From the NCBI RefSeq assembly GCF_000786655.1, contig NZ_JROM01000022.1:119122-183121 (forward strand): DNA of 64,000 nt, read 5' to 3'. The notes under the pieces are model-generated. The model searched no databases. It saw only the letters and a list, made by a program, of their open reading frames with translations, and was not told the DNA's origin. The translations under genes were made by a program, and so were the position numbers. This stretch comes from Kocuria marina (GTDB lineage: Bacteria > Actinomycetota > Actinomycetes > Actinomycetales > Micrococcaceae). Shown here in pieces: positions 1 through 10,400 of the stretch (positions are counted from its first letter, which is position 1; every line of letters starts with the position of its first letter).

Positions 1-316
1 GGGCGTCGTCCGCGGGCAGCCGGCGCTGCAACTGATCTTTGTGGGACTCGGTCATGGCGATGATCAGGTCCGCGTCCGCGAGCTCGGCGTCCGTGACCCT
101 GTGTGCCTGATGCTCGGGCAGTTCCAGGTGGTTCCTGCTCAGGACGGTGCGGGCGCGGGGATCCACGGGGTTGCCGTGTTCCTCGTCGCTCACACCCGCC
201 GAGCTGACGTGGACGCGCTGCGCGAGACCGGCGTCGGTGAGCTCGGATCGCAGCAGGGCCTCGGCCATGGGCGAGCGGCAGATGTTGCCGGTGCAGACCG
301 TGACGATGGAGAACAT
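1..316 (-). CDS. Low-molecular-weight protein tyrosine phosphatase (partial, C-terminus off window)
   Basis: The reverse strand encodes a protein starting MFSIVTVCTGNICRSPMAEA, which carries the C-X5-R phosphatase loop of the LMW-PTP family (CTGNICRS, residues 8-15, nucleophile Cys8). Such enzymes dephosphorylate phosphotyrosine and in actinobacteria often sit in exopolysaccharide or signalling control. About 105 residues are present; the acid-loop Asp near the C-terminus lies beyond the window. The ATG at 314-316 is preceded by GGAGG and also by TACAGT seven bases upstream, so it may have both a ribosome site and a near-leaderless promoter. The family is clear; the substrate is unknown. An arsenate reductase of the same fold is the main alternative. 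Confidence 0.85.
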   Translation of the reverse strand, partial: MFSIVTVCTGNICRSPMAEALLRSELTDAGLAQRVHVSSAGVSDEEHGNPVDPRARTVLSRNHLELPEHQAHRVTDAELADADLIIAMTESHKDQLQRRLPADDA

Positions 317-356
317 GACCTCCACTGTACGAAAAATCCGTTCCCCGTGAGTGGCG

Positions 357-1253
357 TCAAGGATTCGAGGGGACACCCCATGTCTGACGTTCGATTCCCG
401 CGAGCATCAGTTCCAGGCCCGCGACGTATTCCGAGCGGTCGTCGTGGTCCCCGAACGAGCCCAGCATGGCGCGCACGCCGGGAAGCGTCCCCTGCCCCGA
501 ACGGCCCGCGCGTTCGAGTTGTTCACGCACGAGTCGGGCGGCTTCCTCCGCTCCGGGTCGGTTGCGGCGGTGGGCGATTCCCGCTCCTGTGCCGAACGCA
601 TAGTTGGCCACGGCCAAGGACGCGTGGAAGCGCTGTTCGGCGTCGAGCTCCATGCGCTGCAGCAGCTGTCCCGTGCATTCCCACGTGCGCAACGCGTTCT
701 CCTCACCGCGCGCGGTGCCGAGCAACTGCCCGGCGAGCCACGGGTGTTCGCGCATCTGCGAGAACAGGCACAGGCACAGGCAGCGCAGTTCCTGGAGTGC
801 CTGCGCCGTGGCGGCACTCGTGCGGGGATCCGCGCTCGGGGGCGGGAAGGTCATGAACTCCCGCGGCCCCTTCTCCCCGTCCCCGCACAGCGCGTGGAAC
901 TGTGTCAGTGCCCGGCCCAGGACCTCGCTCGTGACCAGGGCCATGAGGTCGTCCTTGCCGGTGGTGTACCAGTAGAGGCTCGCCACGCCGCTGTTGAGCT
1001 CGGCCGCGAGCCCGCGCAGGGTCAGGCGCTGTGACCCCTCGCGGTCCAGTATCGCGATCGCGGTGTCCGCGATCGTCTCCAGGGACAGCGACGCACGACG
1101 CCGCGGGGTCCCCTTCCCGCTCGCCCCGCCCGTACTGGGCGCGCCGGGCGCGTGTTCGCGCGCGGCGTCGTCGGGGCCGTCTCCCGACGGGCTCATGGGC
1201 CGGGACCGGGAGTCGGGGTCCGGATCGGGGGATCGTGGTGGGCCGTCGTTCAT
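357..1253 (-). CDS. TetR-family transcriptional regulator
   Basis: About 298 residues. After a 55-residue charged, low-complexity N-terminus there is a TetR helix-turn-helix (from SLETIADTAIAILDREG to SGVASLYWYTTGKDDLMALV), followed by a helical ligand domain resembling the TetR_C (tetracycline repressor) type. It probably represses a nearby exporter or carrier gene; the effector is unknown. The ATG at 1253 is chosen because TACCTT lies seven bases upstream (a -10 box placed for a leaderless message). An in-frame TTG nine bases upstream and an ATG 19 codons further in (codon for Met of MSPSGD) are alternatives. The neighbour upstream is a BCCT carrier on the same strand, separated by a hairpin, so they are not obviously one operon. 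Confidence 0.8.
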   Translation of the reverse strand: MNDGPPRSPDPDPDSRSRPMSPSGDGPDDAAREHAPGAPSTGGASGKGTPRRRASLSLETIADTAIAILDREGSQRLTLRGLAAELNSGVASLYWYTTGKDDLMALVTSEVLGRALTQFHALCGDGEKGPREFMTFPPPSADPRTSAATAQALQELRCLCLCLFSQMREHPWLAGQLLGTARGEENALRTWECTGQLLQRMELDAEQRFHASLAVANYAFGTGAGIAHRRNRPGAEEAARLVREQLERAGRSGQGTLPGVRAMLGSFGDHDDRSEYVAGLELMLAGIERQTWGVPSNP

Positions 1254-1306
1254 GCGCACCAAGGTACGCAGCGCGGCCGCGCGGGACCAAACGGTGTCCC
1301 GGTACG

Positions 1307-1349
1307 CGAACGCGGGGTGCGCGTCCTCAGGACGTGCACCCCGCGTTCG
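1307..1349 (-). terminator. Hairpin after the first BCCT gene
   Basis: Perfect 14-bp stem: CGAACGCGGGGTGC at 1307-1320 pairs with 1336-1349. An inner GTCC/GGAC pair (1323-1326 with 1330-1333) sits in the loop. It lies 34 bp beyond the stop of the reverse-strand BCCT gene and before the TetR gene. There is no T-tract, as is common for actinobacterial terminators. Confidence 0.6.
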
Positions 1350-1382
1350 GGAGGGGGGACCCGGTTCAGCGGGCCCTCGGTG

Positions 1383-3371
1383 TCACTGGTCGTTGCGGTG
1401 CTTGGGAGTGGTCTGTTCCCACGGGGCCTCGCCCTCGGGGGTGCCGTCCGCGATGTCGTCGGCGGCCGAGGAGACCCACGCCGACTTGTACGTGAAGTCG
1501 GTCTCGTCCCCGTTCTCGTCCGTCTGGCGGTACCACTCGGTGATCGCCGGATCGTGGGAGTCGAACGTGTTGCCCGCGGCGCGGTGACCCTTGGCGTGCT
1601 CCACCTGCAGGGCGAAGTTGTCGCCGTGCTCGGCGAGACCCGCGGACACGGCCTTCTCCACGGCGGACACCGCGAAGCGGGTGCGCAGGGTGGCCGGGTC
1701 GTTGCGCAGGTCCCGGTAGAGGGCGACCATCATCACGGCCACGATGACCGCGAACGGCAGCGCGGAGACGATCACGAGGTTCTGCATGCCGGCCAGGGCG
1801 TCGTCGCCACCCACGAGGAGCATCACGATCGCGATGCCCGCGAGGCACGCACCCCAGAAGATGACGATCCACTTGCTGGGGTTGGGCCGCCCGCGCTGGG
1901 TCATGGTGCCCATGACCACGGACGCGGAGTCCGCACTGGTCACGAAGAAGATGCCGATCACGATCATGCCCAGCACCGAGGTGACGCCGGTCAGCGGCAG
2001 CTGGTCGAAGAGTCCGAAGAGCATGGACTCGGCGCCGTCCGCCACGGAGAGGTCCGCGCCGTTCTTGGAGAAGTACATCGCGGCGCCGCCGAAGACGATG
2101 AACCACAGGATGCACACGGAGGCCGGGACCACGAGGACCACGGTCACGAACTGGCGGATGGAACGCCCGCGCGAGATCTTGGCGATGAACATGCCCACGA
2201 ACGGGGACCAGGACAGCCACCACGCCCAGTAGTACACGGTCCAGGTGTTGGAGAACTCGGCGCTGTCGGGACCCCACGCGGCCGACTGCCCGGTCATGAA
2301 GAGGTATTCGGAGATGTAGGTGGAGAACGTGGAGGGGATCAGCGTGAGCAGGAAGACGGTGGGGCCCACGAAGAAGACGAACAGCGCGAGTACGAAGGCC
2401 AGCGTCAGGTTGATGTTCGAGAGGTAGCGGATGCCGCGGGAGACCCCGGACACGGCCGAGATCACGAAGCACACGGACAGCACGGCGATGATCCCGATCA
2501 GGGCGTTGTTGCCCAGCGGGCCGATCCCGCCCACGATCGTGATGCCCGAACCGATCTGCATGGCGCCCACGCCGAGCGAGGCGGCGGTGCCGAAGAGGGT
2601 CGCGAAGATCGCGAAGACGTCGATGAGCTTGCCCAGGGGTCCGTCCACGCGCTTGTGGCCGAGCAGCGAGGTGAACACGCGCGAGATCAGGGGTGCGCGG
2701 CCGCGGCGGTAGGCGCCGTAGGCCACGGAGACGCCCACGACGGCGTAGATCGCCCACGGGTTCAGGGCCCAGTGGAATGCGGACTGCACCAGGGAGTAGA
2801 CCACCATGGAGTCCTGGCCCGGCTCGGACACGTGCGAGAAACCGGGGATGCCGCCCTCGAAGTAGGACATGGGCTCGAACGCGCCGTAGAACATCAGGCC
2901 GATGCCCATGCCCGCCGCGAAGAGCATCGCGAGCCACGAGAAGAAGGAGTACTCGGGTTCCTCGTCGTCACGGCCGAGCTTGATCCGCCCGGTGCGCGTG
3001 AAACCGATGACCAGCATGAACAGCACCGCCGCGGTGGACAGCAGGATGAAGAACCACCCCGTGTTGGCCGTGACCCACGCGAGTGCGGTGCTCGAGACGC
3101 TCGTGAGGCTGTCGGTGCCCAGCACGCCCCACAGGATGAAACCCACGATCAGCAGGGCGGTGACGATGAAGACGGCCTTGTCGGTGCCGAAGCGCACCTT
3201 GCGGTCCTCCACGCCCACACCGGGGACGAGCGCGGGGTGGATGCCGTGCGGGTAGGTGAGCTCGTCGATGATCTGACGGGACCTGCTGCGCGCGGTCGAT
3301 CCCTGGGTGGTGTGGTCGTCGGGCGGGGTGGTCGATGGTTCTCGGTCCGTGAAATGCGGTGGCGTGCTCAA
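1383..3371 (-). CDS. BCCT-family osmolyte transporter (copy 1)
   Basis: Secondary carrier of the betaine/carnitine/choline family, probably importing glycine betaine or a related compatible solute with sodium. 662 residues with twelve predicted membrane segments. The substrate-site signature is present (FYWAW-type stretch YYWAWWLSWSPFVGMF), as is FAAGMGIGLMFYG, both close to Corynebacterium BetP. The N-terminus holds a conserved YPHGIHPALVPGVGVED segment, and the C-terminus carries a roughly 100-residue soluble tail ending in an EWYRQTDENG block, shared with the two other BCCT proteins here. The TTG start at 3371 is preferred because AGGAG lies seven bases upstream; a start 31 codons earlier lacks a site. 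Substrate is inferred from family only. Confidence 0.88.
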   Translation of the reverse strand: MSTPPHFTDREPSTTPPDDHTTQGSTARSRSRQIIDELTYPHGIHPALVPGVGVEDRKVRFGTDKAVFIVTALLIVGFILWGVLGTDSLTSVSSTALAWVTANTGWFFILLSTAAVLFMLVIGFTRTGRIKLGRDDEEPEYSFFSWLAMLFAAGMGIGLMFYGAFEPMSYFEGGIPGFSHVSEPGQDSMVVYSLVQSAFHWALNPWAIYAVVGVSVAYGAYRRGRAPLISRVFTSLLGHKRVDGPLGKLIDVFAIFATLFGTAASLGVGAMQIGSGITIVGGIGPLGNNALIGIIAVLSVCFVISAVSGVSRGIRYLSNINLTLAFVLALFVFFVGPTVFLLTLIPSTFSTYISEYLFMTGQSAAWGPDSAEFSNTWTVYYWAWWLSWSPFVGMFIAKISRGRSIRQFVTVVLVVPASVCILWFIVFGGAAMYFSKNGADLSVADGAESMLFGLFDQLPLTGVTSVLGMIVIGIFFVTSADSASVVMGTMTQRGRPNPSKWIVIFWGACLAGIAIVMLLVGGDDALAGMQNLVIVSALPFAVIVAVMMVALYRDLRNDPATLRTRFAVSAVEKAVSAGLAEHGDNFALQVEHAKGHRAAGNTFDSHDPAITEWYRQTDENGDETDFTYKSAWVSSAADDIADGTPEGEAPWEQTTPKHRNDQ

Positions 3372-3569
3372 GACAGTTCTCCTGACTGCGGCGGTGTGTG
3401 ATCGGTGAGCTCGTGTGGTGCGGTGGCGCTCCTGGAGGGGTCGGGGGCAGTGCGGGACCGGCACGTTTCGCCCTGGGCGTACAAACCCATCAGTGTAACG
3501 CGGCTAAGTGTCCACCCCCGAATTGCTGTGGAATTCCCGGCAGCTCGGGCGAAACGCGGTGTGCAGATA

Positions 3570-3590
3570 CTTGAGCCGTTGCGACTCAAC
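3570..3590. promoter_or_regulatory. HAIR-type HspR operator upstream of dnaK (site 1)
   Basis: CTTGAGC-N7-ACTCAAC matches 12 of 14 positions of the HspR inverted repeat CTTGAGT-N7-ACTCAAG. It lies just upstream of the -35 box of the dnaK promoter. The hspR gene is the last gene of the same operon, so this is expected autoregulation. Confidence 0.85.
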
Positions 3591-3595
3591 TTAGG

Positions 3596-3623
3596 TTGAC
3601 AGGGGTAGCTCAAGGTGTAAACT
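3596..3623 (+). promoter_or_regulatory. dnaK operon promoter
   Basis: TTGACA at 3596-3601, a 16-bp spacer and TAAACT at 3618-3623 form a good vegetative-type promoter about 90 bp before the dnaK start. The second HAIR site begins inside the -10 box, so HspR binding would block polymerase directly. Confidence 0.75.
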
Positions 3624-3650
3624 TGAGTCTCGAAAGCTCAAGTCTTGAAG
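3608..3650. promoter_or_regulatory. HAIR-type HspR operator cluster (site 2) overlapping the dnaK -10 box
   Basis: CTTGAGT-N7-GCTCAAG at 3622-3642 matches 13 of 14 HAIR positions. A further half-site GCTCAAG occurs at 3608-3614, exactly 14 bp upstream of the CTTGAGT half-site, and CTTGAAG follows at 3644-3650. The half-sites at 3608, 3622 and 3636 are therefore spaced at 14 bp, suggesting more than one HspR dimer can bind. Confidence 0.85.
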
Positions 3651-3710
3651 GTTCACGGACGGGCCGCGTCGGTGCCCCTCCCGGACCGCATCGGAACAAC
3701 GAAGGGATAG

Positions 3711-5591
<1,881 letters not shown>

Positions 5592-5593
5592 GC

Positions 5594-6238
5594 ATGAGCG
5601 ATTCCGAGAACACCAAGGGTCACGGCGAGTCCGTGCCGGAGGACCCGGATCATTCAGCTCAGGACTCCACTGGCACCGAGCGTTCCGAGGGTGGTGAGGG
5701 GCTGACCGTGGACGACATCCTGGACACCCCTCAGTCCCAGGACGCCCAGACCGGGGACACGCAGGCCGCGGACGCGGCGTCGTCGCAGGACGACGCCGCC
5801 CCGGCGGGCGAGTCCGCCGCGCAGAAGCTCGCGGACGAGCGTCTGGAGGACCTGCGTCGGCTGCAGGCGGAGTTCGTGAACTTCAAGAACCGCACCGCGC
5901 GGGAGAAGGATCAGCTGCGGGACTTCGTCTCCGGCGAGATGATCACCGCGCTGCTGCCGGTCCTGGACGACGTCGACGCCGCTCGCAAGGCCGGGGACCT
6001 CGAGGACGGCCCGTTCGCCGCGATCGCGACCAAGCTCGAGGACGCCCTGGGCAAGAAGGGCCTTACCCGGATCGGGGAGGTGGGGGAGGTCTTCGACCCC
6101 ACCGTCCACGAGGCCGTGCTGCAGCAACCCACCGACGAGGTGGAACCGGACCACGTGTCCATGGTGCTGCGCTCGGGCTTCCGGGTGGGCGCTCGAGTGG
6201 TCCGGGCGGCCCAGGTGGCCGTGGCCACGAAGCCGTAA
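5594..6238 (+). CDS. grpE: Nucleotide exchange factor GrpE
   Basis: Releases ADP from DnaK. 214 residues: an acidic, disordered N-terminal half (to about residue 70), a long coiled-coil segment ([20 protein letters not shown]) and a beta domain with the GrpE signature around [16 protein letters not shown]. The ATG at 5594 is 8 bp after GGAGG, while a GTG at 5588 overlapping the dnaK stop is too close to that site. The dnaK stop and this start are only 2 bp apart, consistent with coupled translation. The N-terminus (AASSQDDAA) is encoded by an inverted pair of the 11-mer GACGACGCCGC at 5774-5799, which can fold as a hairpin in the mRNA. Confidence 0.96.
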   Translation: MSDSENTKGHGESVPEDPDHSAQDSTGTERSEGGEGLTVDDILDTPQSQDAQTGDTQAADAASSQDDAAPAGESAAQKLADERLEDLRRLQAEFVNFKNRTAREKDQLRDFVSGEMITALLPVLDDVDAARKAGDLEDGPFAAIATKLEDALGKKGLTRIGEVGEVFDPTVHEAVLQQPTDEVEPDHVSMVLRSGFRVGARVVRAAQVAVATKP

Positions 6239-6320
6239 CGCAAGAAATTCCTCGGGGCGGGTCCGCATGACGGGACCCGCCCCGAGTCACACAGGGAAGT
6301 ACCAGGAGGAAGGAGGCGTC

Positions 6321-7361
6321 ATGGCCAGTCAGGACTGGATCGACAAAGATTTCTACACTGTCCTGGGCGTCTCCAAGGACGCATCCCAGGCGGACATCAA
6401 GAAGGCTTACCGCAAGCTGGCCCGCAAGTACCACCCGGACCAGAATCCGGGGGATGCGGCCGCGGAGAAGAAGTTCAAGGACATCACCGAGGCCAATTCG
6501 GTGCTGTCGGACCCCGAGGAACGCGAACAGTACGACGCGATCCGGGCCATGGGTTCCGGGGCGCGGTTCACCGCCGGTGGCCCCGGTGGCGCGAGCAACG
6601 CTGGCGGCGCCGGGTTCGAGGACCTCTTCGGGGGTTTGTTCAACGGCGGCGGTGGCCGCAGGAGCTACTCCACCTCCGGGGGTGGCGGGTTCGAGGACCT
6701 GTTCGCGCAGTTCGGCGGCCAGGGCGGCAATTCGCGGTTCGGCGGGGGCTTCAGTGGCGGCCAGGGCGGATTCGGCGGAGGTCAGGGCGGATTCGGTGGC
6801 TACCAGGCACCGCCCGCCAAGGGTGAGGACATCCACACCACGACCACGATCCCGCTGCGTTCCGCGTACAACGGCACCACGGTGAAACTGCGCCGGGGCA
6901 ACGGCCAGTCCACCACGGTGCGCGTGCCCAAGGGCGTCAAGGATGGGCAGCGATTGAAGATCGCGGGCAAGGGACACTCGGGGCCCGGTGGCCACGGGGA
7001 CCTGTTCGTGACCGTCAAGGTCAAGGAGCACCCGTTCTTCACCCGCGAGGGCCAGGACGTGCACGTGGACATCCCGGTGACCGCTGCGGAGGCCGGACTC
7101 GGGACCACCGTGCAGGTGCCCACACTGGACGGGGGCCACGTGACCGTGCGGGTCCCCGCGGGGACGTCGTCCGGGCACCGGATGCGCGTCAAGGGCAAGG
7201 GCTTCACGTCCGGGTCCACCACGGGCAACATGATCGTGACCGTGCAGATCCAGTTCCCGGCGGACCTGAACGACGCCGCGCAGGAAGCACTGCAGGAGTT
7301 CGCGCGGGCCACCGAGGACTTCGACCCCCGCGCGAACCTGAGCGAGAAGGCGGCGCTCTGA
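6321..7361 (+). CDS. dnaJ: DnaJ-family co-chaperone without zinc finger (CbpA-like)
   Basis: Stimulates DnaK ATPase and delivers substrates. 346 residues: J domain at about residues 10-75 with HPD at 38-40, a long Gly/Phe-rich region to about residue 170, then the two C-terminal beta-sandwich domains. None of the CXXCXGXG zinc repeats of class A DnaJ is present, so it is class B, similar to CbpA. The ATG at 6321 is used because AGGAAGGAGG precedes it; the frame is open 54 bp further upstream without such a site. It is the third gene of the HspR operon, and its stop is one base before the hspR start. Confidence 0.95.
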   Translation: MASQDWIDKDFYTVLGVSKDASQADIKKAYRKLARKYHPDQNPGDAAAEKKFKDITEANSVLSDPEEREQYDAIRAMGSGARFTAGGPGGASNAGGAGFEDLFGGLFNGGGGRRSYSTSGGGGFEDLFAQFGGQGGNSRFGGGFSGGQGGFGGGQGGFGGYQAPPAKGEDIHTTTTIPLRSAYNGTTVKLRRGNGQSTTVRVPKGVKDGQRLKIAGKGHSGPGGHGDLFVTVKVKEHPFFTREGQDVHVDIPVTAAEAGLGTTVQVPTLDGGHVTVRVPAGTSSGHRMRVKGKGFTSGSTTGNMIVTVQIQFPADLNDAAQEALQEFARATEDFDPRANLSEKAAL

Positions 7362-7362
7362 C

Positions 7363-7917
7363 ATGGCTATCGACTTCGCCCAGCCCGTGTTCGTGATCTC
7401 GGTGGCCGCGGAGCTCGCGGACATGCACCCCCAGACCCTGCGCCAGTACGACCGCATGGGTCTCGTGACCCCGTCCCGGGCCTCCGGGCGGGCCCGCCGG
7501 TACTCCCAGCTGGACGTGCAGAAACTGCGTCAGATCCAGGAGCTCTCCCAGGAGGGCGTGTCCCTCGAAGGGATCAAGCGGATCATCCAGCTCGAGAACC
7601 AGGTGCAGGCGCTGCAGACCCGGGTCACGAAACTGTCCGAGGAACTCGAACGGGAGCGCCGGGCGCGGCAGGAGCGGGACATGATCTTCACCGCCGGTTC
7701 CGCCGGGGATGTGGTGCGCATGGCCCGTGGCACCCAGCGCTCACCCCGCAAGGTGTCCCAGGCGCTCATGCTCTACCGCCCGGCCAAGCCCGAGGCTGCG
7801 GCCACCGGCCGGGACGCCATACTGGGCCGGGATACGGCCCCGGGCTGGGACGCGGCATCCGCGCGGCGGGATGCGACGTCGTCGTCGTCCACGAAGTGGC
7901 GCGGCTCGCAGAAGTAG
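7363..7917 (+). CDS. hspR: Heat-shock repressor HspR (MerR family)
   Basis: Represses heat-shock genes by binding HAIR inverted repeats, usually with DnaK as co-repressor. 184 residues. The MerR-type helix-turn-helix covers residues 8-75 (ADMHPQTLRQYDRMGLVTPS, then SGRARRYSQLDVQKLRQIQ), followed by a coiled coil (LENQVQALQTRVTKLSEELE) to about residue 105. The remaining C-terminus is longer than in typical HspR proteins (about 130-150 residues) and is low complexity, with repeated GRD/GWD elements. Matching HAIR sites lie upstream of dnaK and clpB in this window, closing a feedback circuit. Confidence 0.96.
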   Translation: MAIDFAQPVFVISVAAELADMHPQTLRQYDRMGLVTPSRASGRARRYSQLDVQKLRQIQELSQEGVSLEGIKRIIQLENQVQALQTRVTKLSEELERERRARQERDMIFTAGSAGDVVRMARGTQRSPRKVSQALMLYRPAKPEAAATGRDAILGRDTAPGWDAASARRDATSSSSTKWRGSQK

Positions 7918-7932
7918 ACGACCCGCGAACGG

Positions 7933-7976
7933 CGAGATCCCTGCGGCTCCTCTCGGGAGGGGCCGCAGGGATCTCG
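7933..7976. terminator. Bidirectional terminator between hspR and the isomerase-like gene
   Basis: A 15-bp perfect stem (CGAGATCCCTGCGGC at 7933-7947 with 7962-7976) encloses a smaller CCTC/GAGG stem. It separates two convergent genes and can serve both strands. Confidence 0.85.
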
Positions 7977-7999
7977 TCATCCGGGGGTACCGCGAAGGC

Positions 8000-8311
8000 C
8001 TACTCCTGAATCGTGTTGCCGTCGAAGAAGTCGTCCGTGGTGGCGTTGGGGTGCTTGGCCAGCGGGGTCACCTTGACGTTCATGTACGCGAACATGGGGA
8101 ACCCGGACAGGACGGTCTGCAGCTCGTCGTTGTCCTCGACGTCGTAGATCGAGTAGTTGGCGTACTCGCCCACCACGCGCCAGATGCCCTTCAAGACACC
8201 CGTGCGCTGGAGTTCACCGGAGTAGGCCTTCTCGCGGTGCTGGTAATCAGCCTTGGTCTCGTCGGTCATCGATTCCGGGAAGACCACGTCCATGCGGGCC
8301 AGGAACAACAT
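8000..8311 (-). CDS. Muconolactone delta-isomerase family protein
   Basis: 103 residues starting MLFLARMDVVFPE, with LWRVVGEYANYSIYDV-type and FPMFAYMNVKVTPLAKHP segments (here IWRVVGEYANYSIYDVEDN) characteristic of CatC muconolactone isomerases, which shift the double bond of muconolactone in the beta-ketoadipate pathway. The length matches the small ferredoxin-like subunit that assembles into decamers. No catA or catB gene is nearby. Instead the gene follows a BCCT carrier by 6 bp on the same strand and is likely co-transcribed with it. True catC function is therefore uncertain; the family assignment is good. Confidence 0.75.
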   Translation of the reverse strand: MLFLARMDVVFPESMTDETKADYQHREKAYSGELQRTGVLKGIWRVVGEYANYSIYDVEDNDELQTVLSGFPMFAYMNVKVTPLAKHPNATTDDFFDGNTIQE

Positions 8312-8317
8312 GCGGGG

Positions 8318-10327
8318 CTACTTTCTCTCGGGGTCCGTGGAGGGTGCGTCGGGTTCCACCCTAGGCGCTGCCGCGCGCTCGCCGGGGTGTACGACGTCGT
8401 GCGAATCGGTGAACTCGCCCGTCTCGTAGTCGTAGGCCACGGTGTTGCCGTCCTCGTCCGTGCGTCGGTACCACTCGGTGACCTCGGGGGCGCTCGAGTC
8501 GAAGTCCGCGCCCGCCGCCCACTTGCTGTCCGGGGCGCGTTCCACCGAGAACGTGAAGTCGTCCCCGTACTCGTCGATACCGTGGCGCACGGACTTGTCC
8601 ACGGCCCAGCGGGAGTACTGCTCGCGGATGACCATGGGGTCCCGGCGCAGGTCCTTGTGGAAGGCCACGGCCATGGCGAACATGATCAGCGTGAACGGCA
8701 GAGCCGTGACGGTGATCAGGTTCTGCAGACCCGTGAGCGCGTTCTGTCCGCCGATCAACAGCATCACCACGGCGATCCCGGCCATGCACAGACCCCAGAA
8801 CACGGTGATCCGCCGCTTGGGGTTCGGGTTGCCCCGCTGGGACATCTGGGACGTCACCACGGAGGCGGAGTCCGCGGTGGTGATGAAGAAGATGGCCAGC
8901 ATGAGCACCGCGATCCCGGCCATGACGCCGGCCGCGGGCATGCCGTCCAGGACGGTGAAGAAGATCTCCTCCGGGGCCGGCAGGGTCTGCGCGGTGCCGT
9001 CCGGGGCGATCGCGTGGTCCTGCATCTGCTGGTGGATGGCGGTCCCGCCGAGCACCGTGAAGGCCATGACCACGATGGACGAGGGGATGAACAGCACCCC
9101 CAGGATGAACTGGCGGATCGTGCGGCCCCGGGAGATCTTGGCCACGAAGACCCCCACGAACGGTGCCCAGGAGACCCACCAGGCCCAGTAGAACGTGGTC
9201 CACGAGGACAGGAACGCCTGCATCTCGGGACCGTCCGACATGGATGCCGAGAGCATCGTGGGCAGCTCGGCGAAGTACGTGACGATCACGGAGGGCACGA
9301 AGTTGAGCAGGAACGCGGTGGGACCCAGGACGAAGAAGAACAGGGCCAGACCCACGGCGAGCACCATGTTGATGTTGGACAACCACCGGATCCCGCGGGC
9401 CACACCCGAGACCGCGGAGGCGATGAACCCCGCGGTGAGCACCGCGATGATGATGACCGCCGCGGCGTTGCCCGAGGGGCCCAGACCCGTGAAGATCTCC
9501 ACGCCGCGCCCGATCTGCAGGGCACCGATGCCCAGGGACGCCGCGGTGCCGAACAGGGTGGCCAGGATCGCCAGGATGTCGATGATCCGACCGGCCAGGT
9601 TGTCGGTGTTGCCGTTGCGGAAGAACGGTGCGAACACGGAACTCATGAGTGGCACGCGTCCGCGCCGGTAGGAGGTATAGGCCACCGCCACGCCCACGAG
9701 ACCGTAGATGGCCCACGCGTTGAGCCCCCAGTGCAGTGCGGCCTGGGCGGAGGCCTTCTTCATGGCGTCCACCGTGCCGGGATCCGCGGACCCCGGGCGC
9801 GGGGACAGGAAGTAGGTCATGGGTTCGAACGGACCGAAGAAGATGATCCCGATCCCGATCCCCGCCGCGAACAGCATGGCCGCCCACGACGCCGTGGAGT
9901 ACTCGGGCCGGTCCCCGTCCAGACCCAGCGGGATCCGCCCGTAGCGGGAGACCGCGATGTACAGCAGGTAGAGCAAGAGCCCGATCGCCAGGACGTTGAA
10001 CGCCCACCCCATGTTGAGCATCGTCCAGTTCAGCGCGGCCCCGGAGACGGCCGTGAGTGATGCGGTGTCCAGGACGCCCCACACGATGAACGCGGTGATC
10101 AATCCGCCGGCCACGCCCACCACGATCTTGTCGATCCCGTAGCGCACTTTCTGGTCCTCCACGGACACGCCCGGCACCACGGCCGGGTGGATGTTGTGGG
10201 GGTAGTTGATCTCGTCGAGGAACGAGCGCGTGGCGTCCTTGCGGTTCGCCGGTCTGCGGGCGCCCCCGCGCGGCGAGGGCTCGGGCTCCGCGTCCGACGG
10301 ATGGGGCGGTCGTGTACTGGAGGACAC
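8318..10327 (-). CDS. BCCT-family osmolyte transporter (copy 2)
   Basis: Second betaine/choline/carnitine-type sodium symporter, 669 residues, twelve membrane segments. FYWAWWVSWAPFVGVF and FAAGIGIGIIFFG mark the BCCT substrate and sodium regions. Like copies 1 and 3 it has the YPHNIHPAVVPGVSVED N-terminal segment and a C-terminal soluble tail containing HGIDEYGDDFTFSVE and EWYRRTDEDGNT. The GTG start at 10327 has AGGAG five bases upstream; an earlier in-frame GTG 13 codons upstream has no such site. It is followed after 6 bp by a muconolactone-isomerase-like gene, which may mean the carried solute is aromatic or carboxylic rather than betaine; this is inference only. Confidence 0.85.
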   Translation of the reverse strand: MSSSTRPPHPSDAEPEPSPRGGARRPANRKDATRSFLDEINYPHNIHPAVVPGVSVEDQKVRYGIDKIVVGVAGGLITAFIVWGVLDTASLTAVSGAALNWTMLNMGWAFNVLAIGLLLYLLYIAVSRYGRIPLGLDGDRPEYSTASWAAMLFAAGIGIGIIFFGPFEPMTYFLSPRPGSADPGTVDAMKKASAQAALHWGLNAWAIYGLVGVAVAYTSYRRGRVPLMSSVFAPFFRNGNTDNLAGRIIDILAILATLFGTAASLGIGALQIGRGVEIFTGLGPSGNAAAVIIIAVLTAGFIASAVSGVARGIRWLSNINMVLAVGLALFFFVLGPTAFLLNFVPSVIVTYFAELPTMLSASMSDGPEMQAFLSSWTTFYWAWWVSWAPFVGVFVAKISRGRTIRQFILGVLFIPSSIVVMAFTVLGGTAIHQQMQDHAIAPDGTAQTLPAPEEIFFTVLDGMPAAGVMAGIAVLMLAIFFITTADSASVVTSQMSQRGNPNPKRRITVFWGLCMAGIAVVMLLIGGQNALTGLQNLITVTALPFTLIMFAMAVAFHKDLRRDPMVIREQYSRWAVDKSVRHGIDEYGDDFTFSVERAPDSKWAAGADFDSSAPEVTEWYRRTDEDGNTVAYDYETGEFTDSHDVVHPGERAAAPRVEPDAPSTDPERK

Positions 10328-10375
10328 CGGAACTCCTGCGGGTCGGTCGGTCAGGGACCTTCCCACAGTAGGCCC

Positions 10376-10400
10376 CCGGACCGGTTCGTCCCGGGTCCGG
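10376..10400 (-). terminator. Hairpin at the trmB stop
   Basis: CCGGACC at 10376-10382 pairs with GGTCCGG at 10394-10400, directly next to the trmB stop codon on the reverse strand. Short stem, no T-tract, so only a plausible terminator. Confidence 0.45.

Noticed and set aside
1152..3401. Very long open frame (about 749 codons) on the forward strand opposite BCCT copy 1
   Set aside because: Composition is His/Gly/Glu/Asp-rich without domains, typical of an antisense frame in high-GC DNA; the reverse strand holds a clear transporter.
7709..10060. 783-codon forward frame opposite BCCT copy 2
   Set aside because: Antisense shadow; the reverse strand encodes the carrier.
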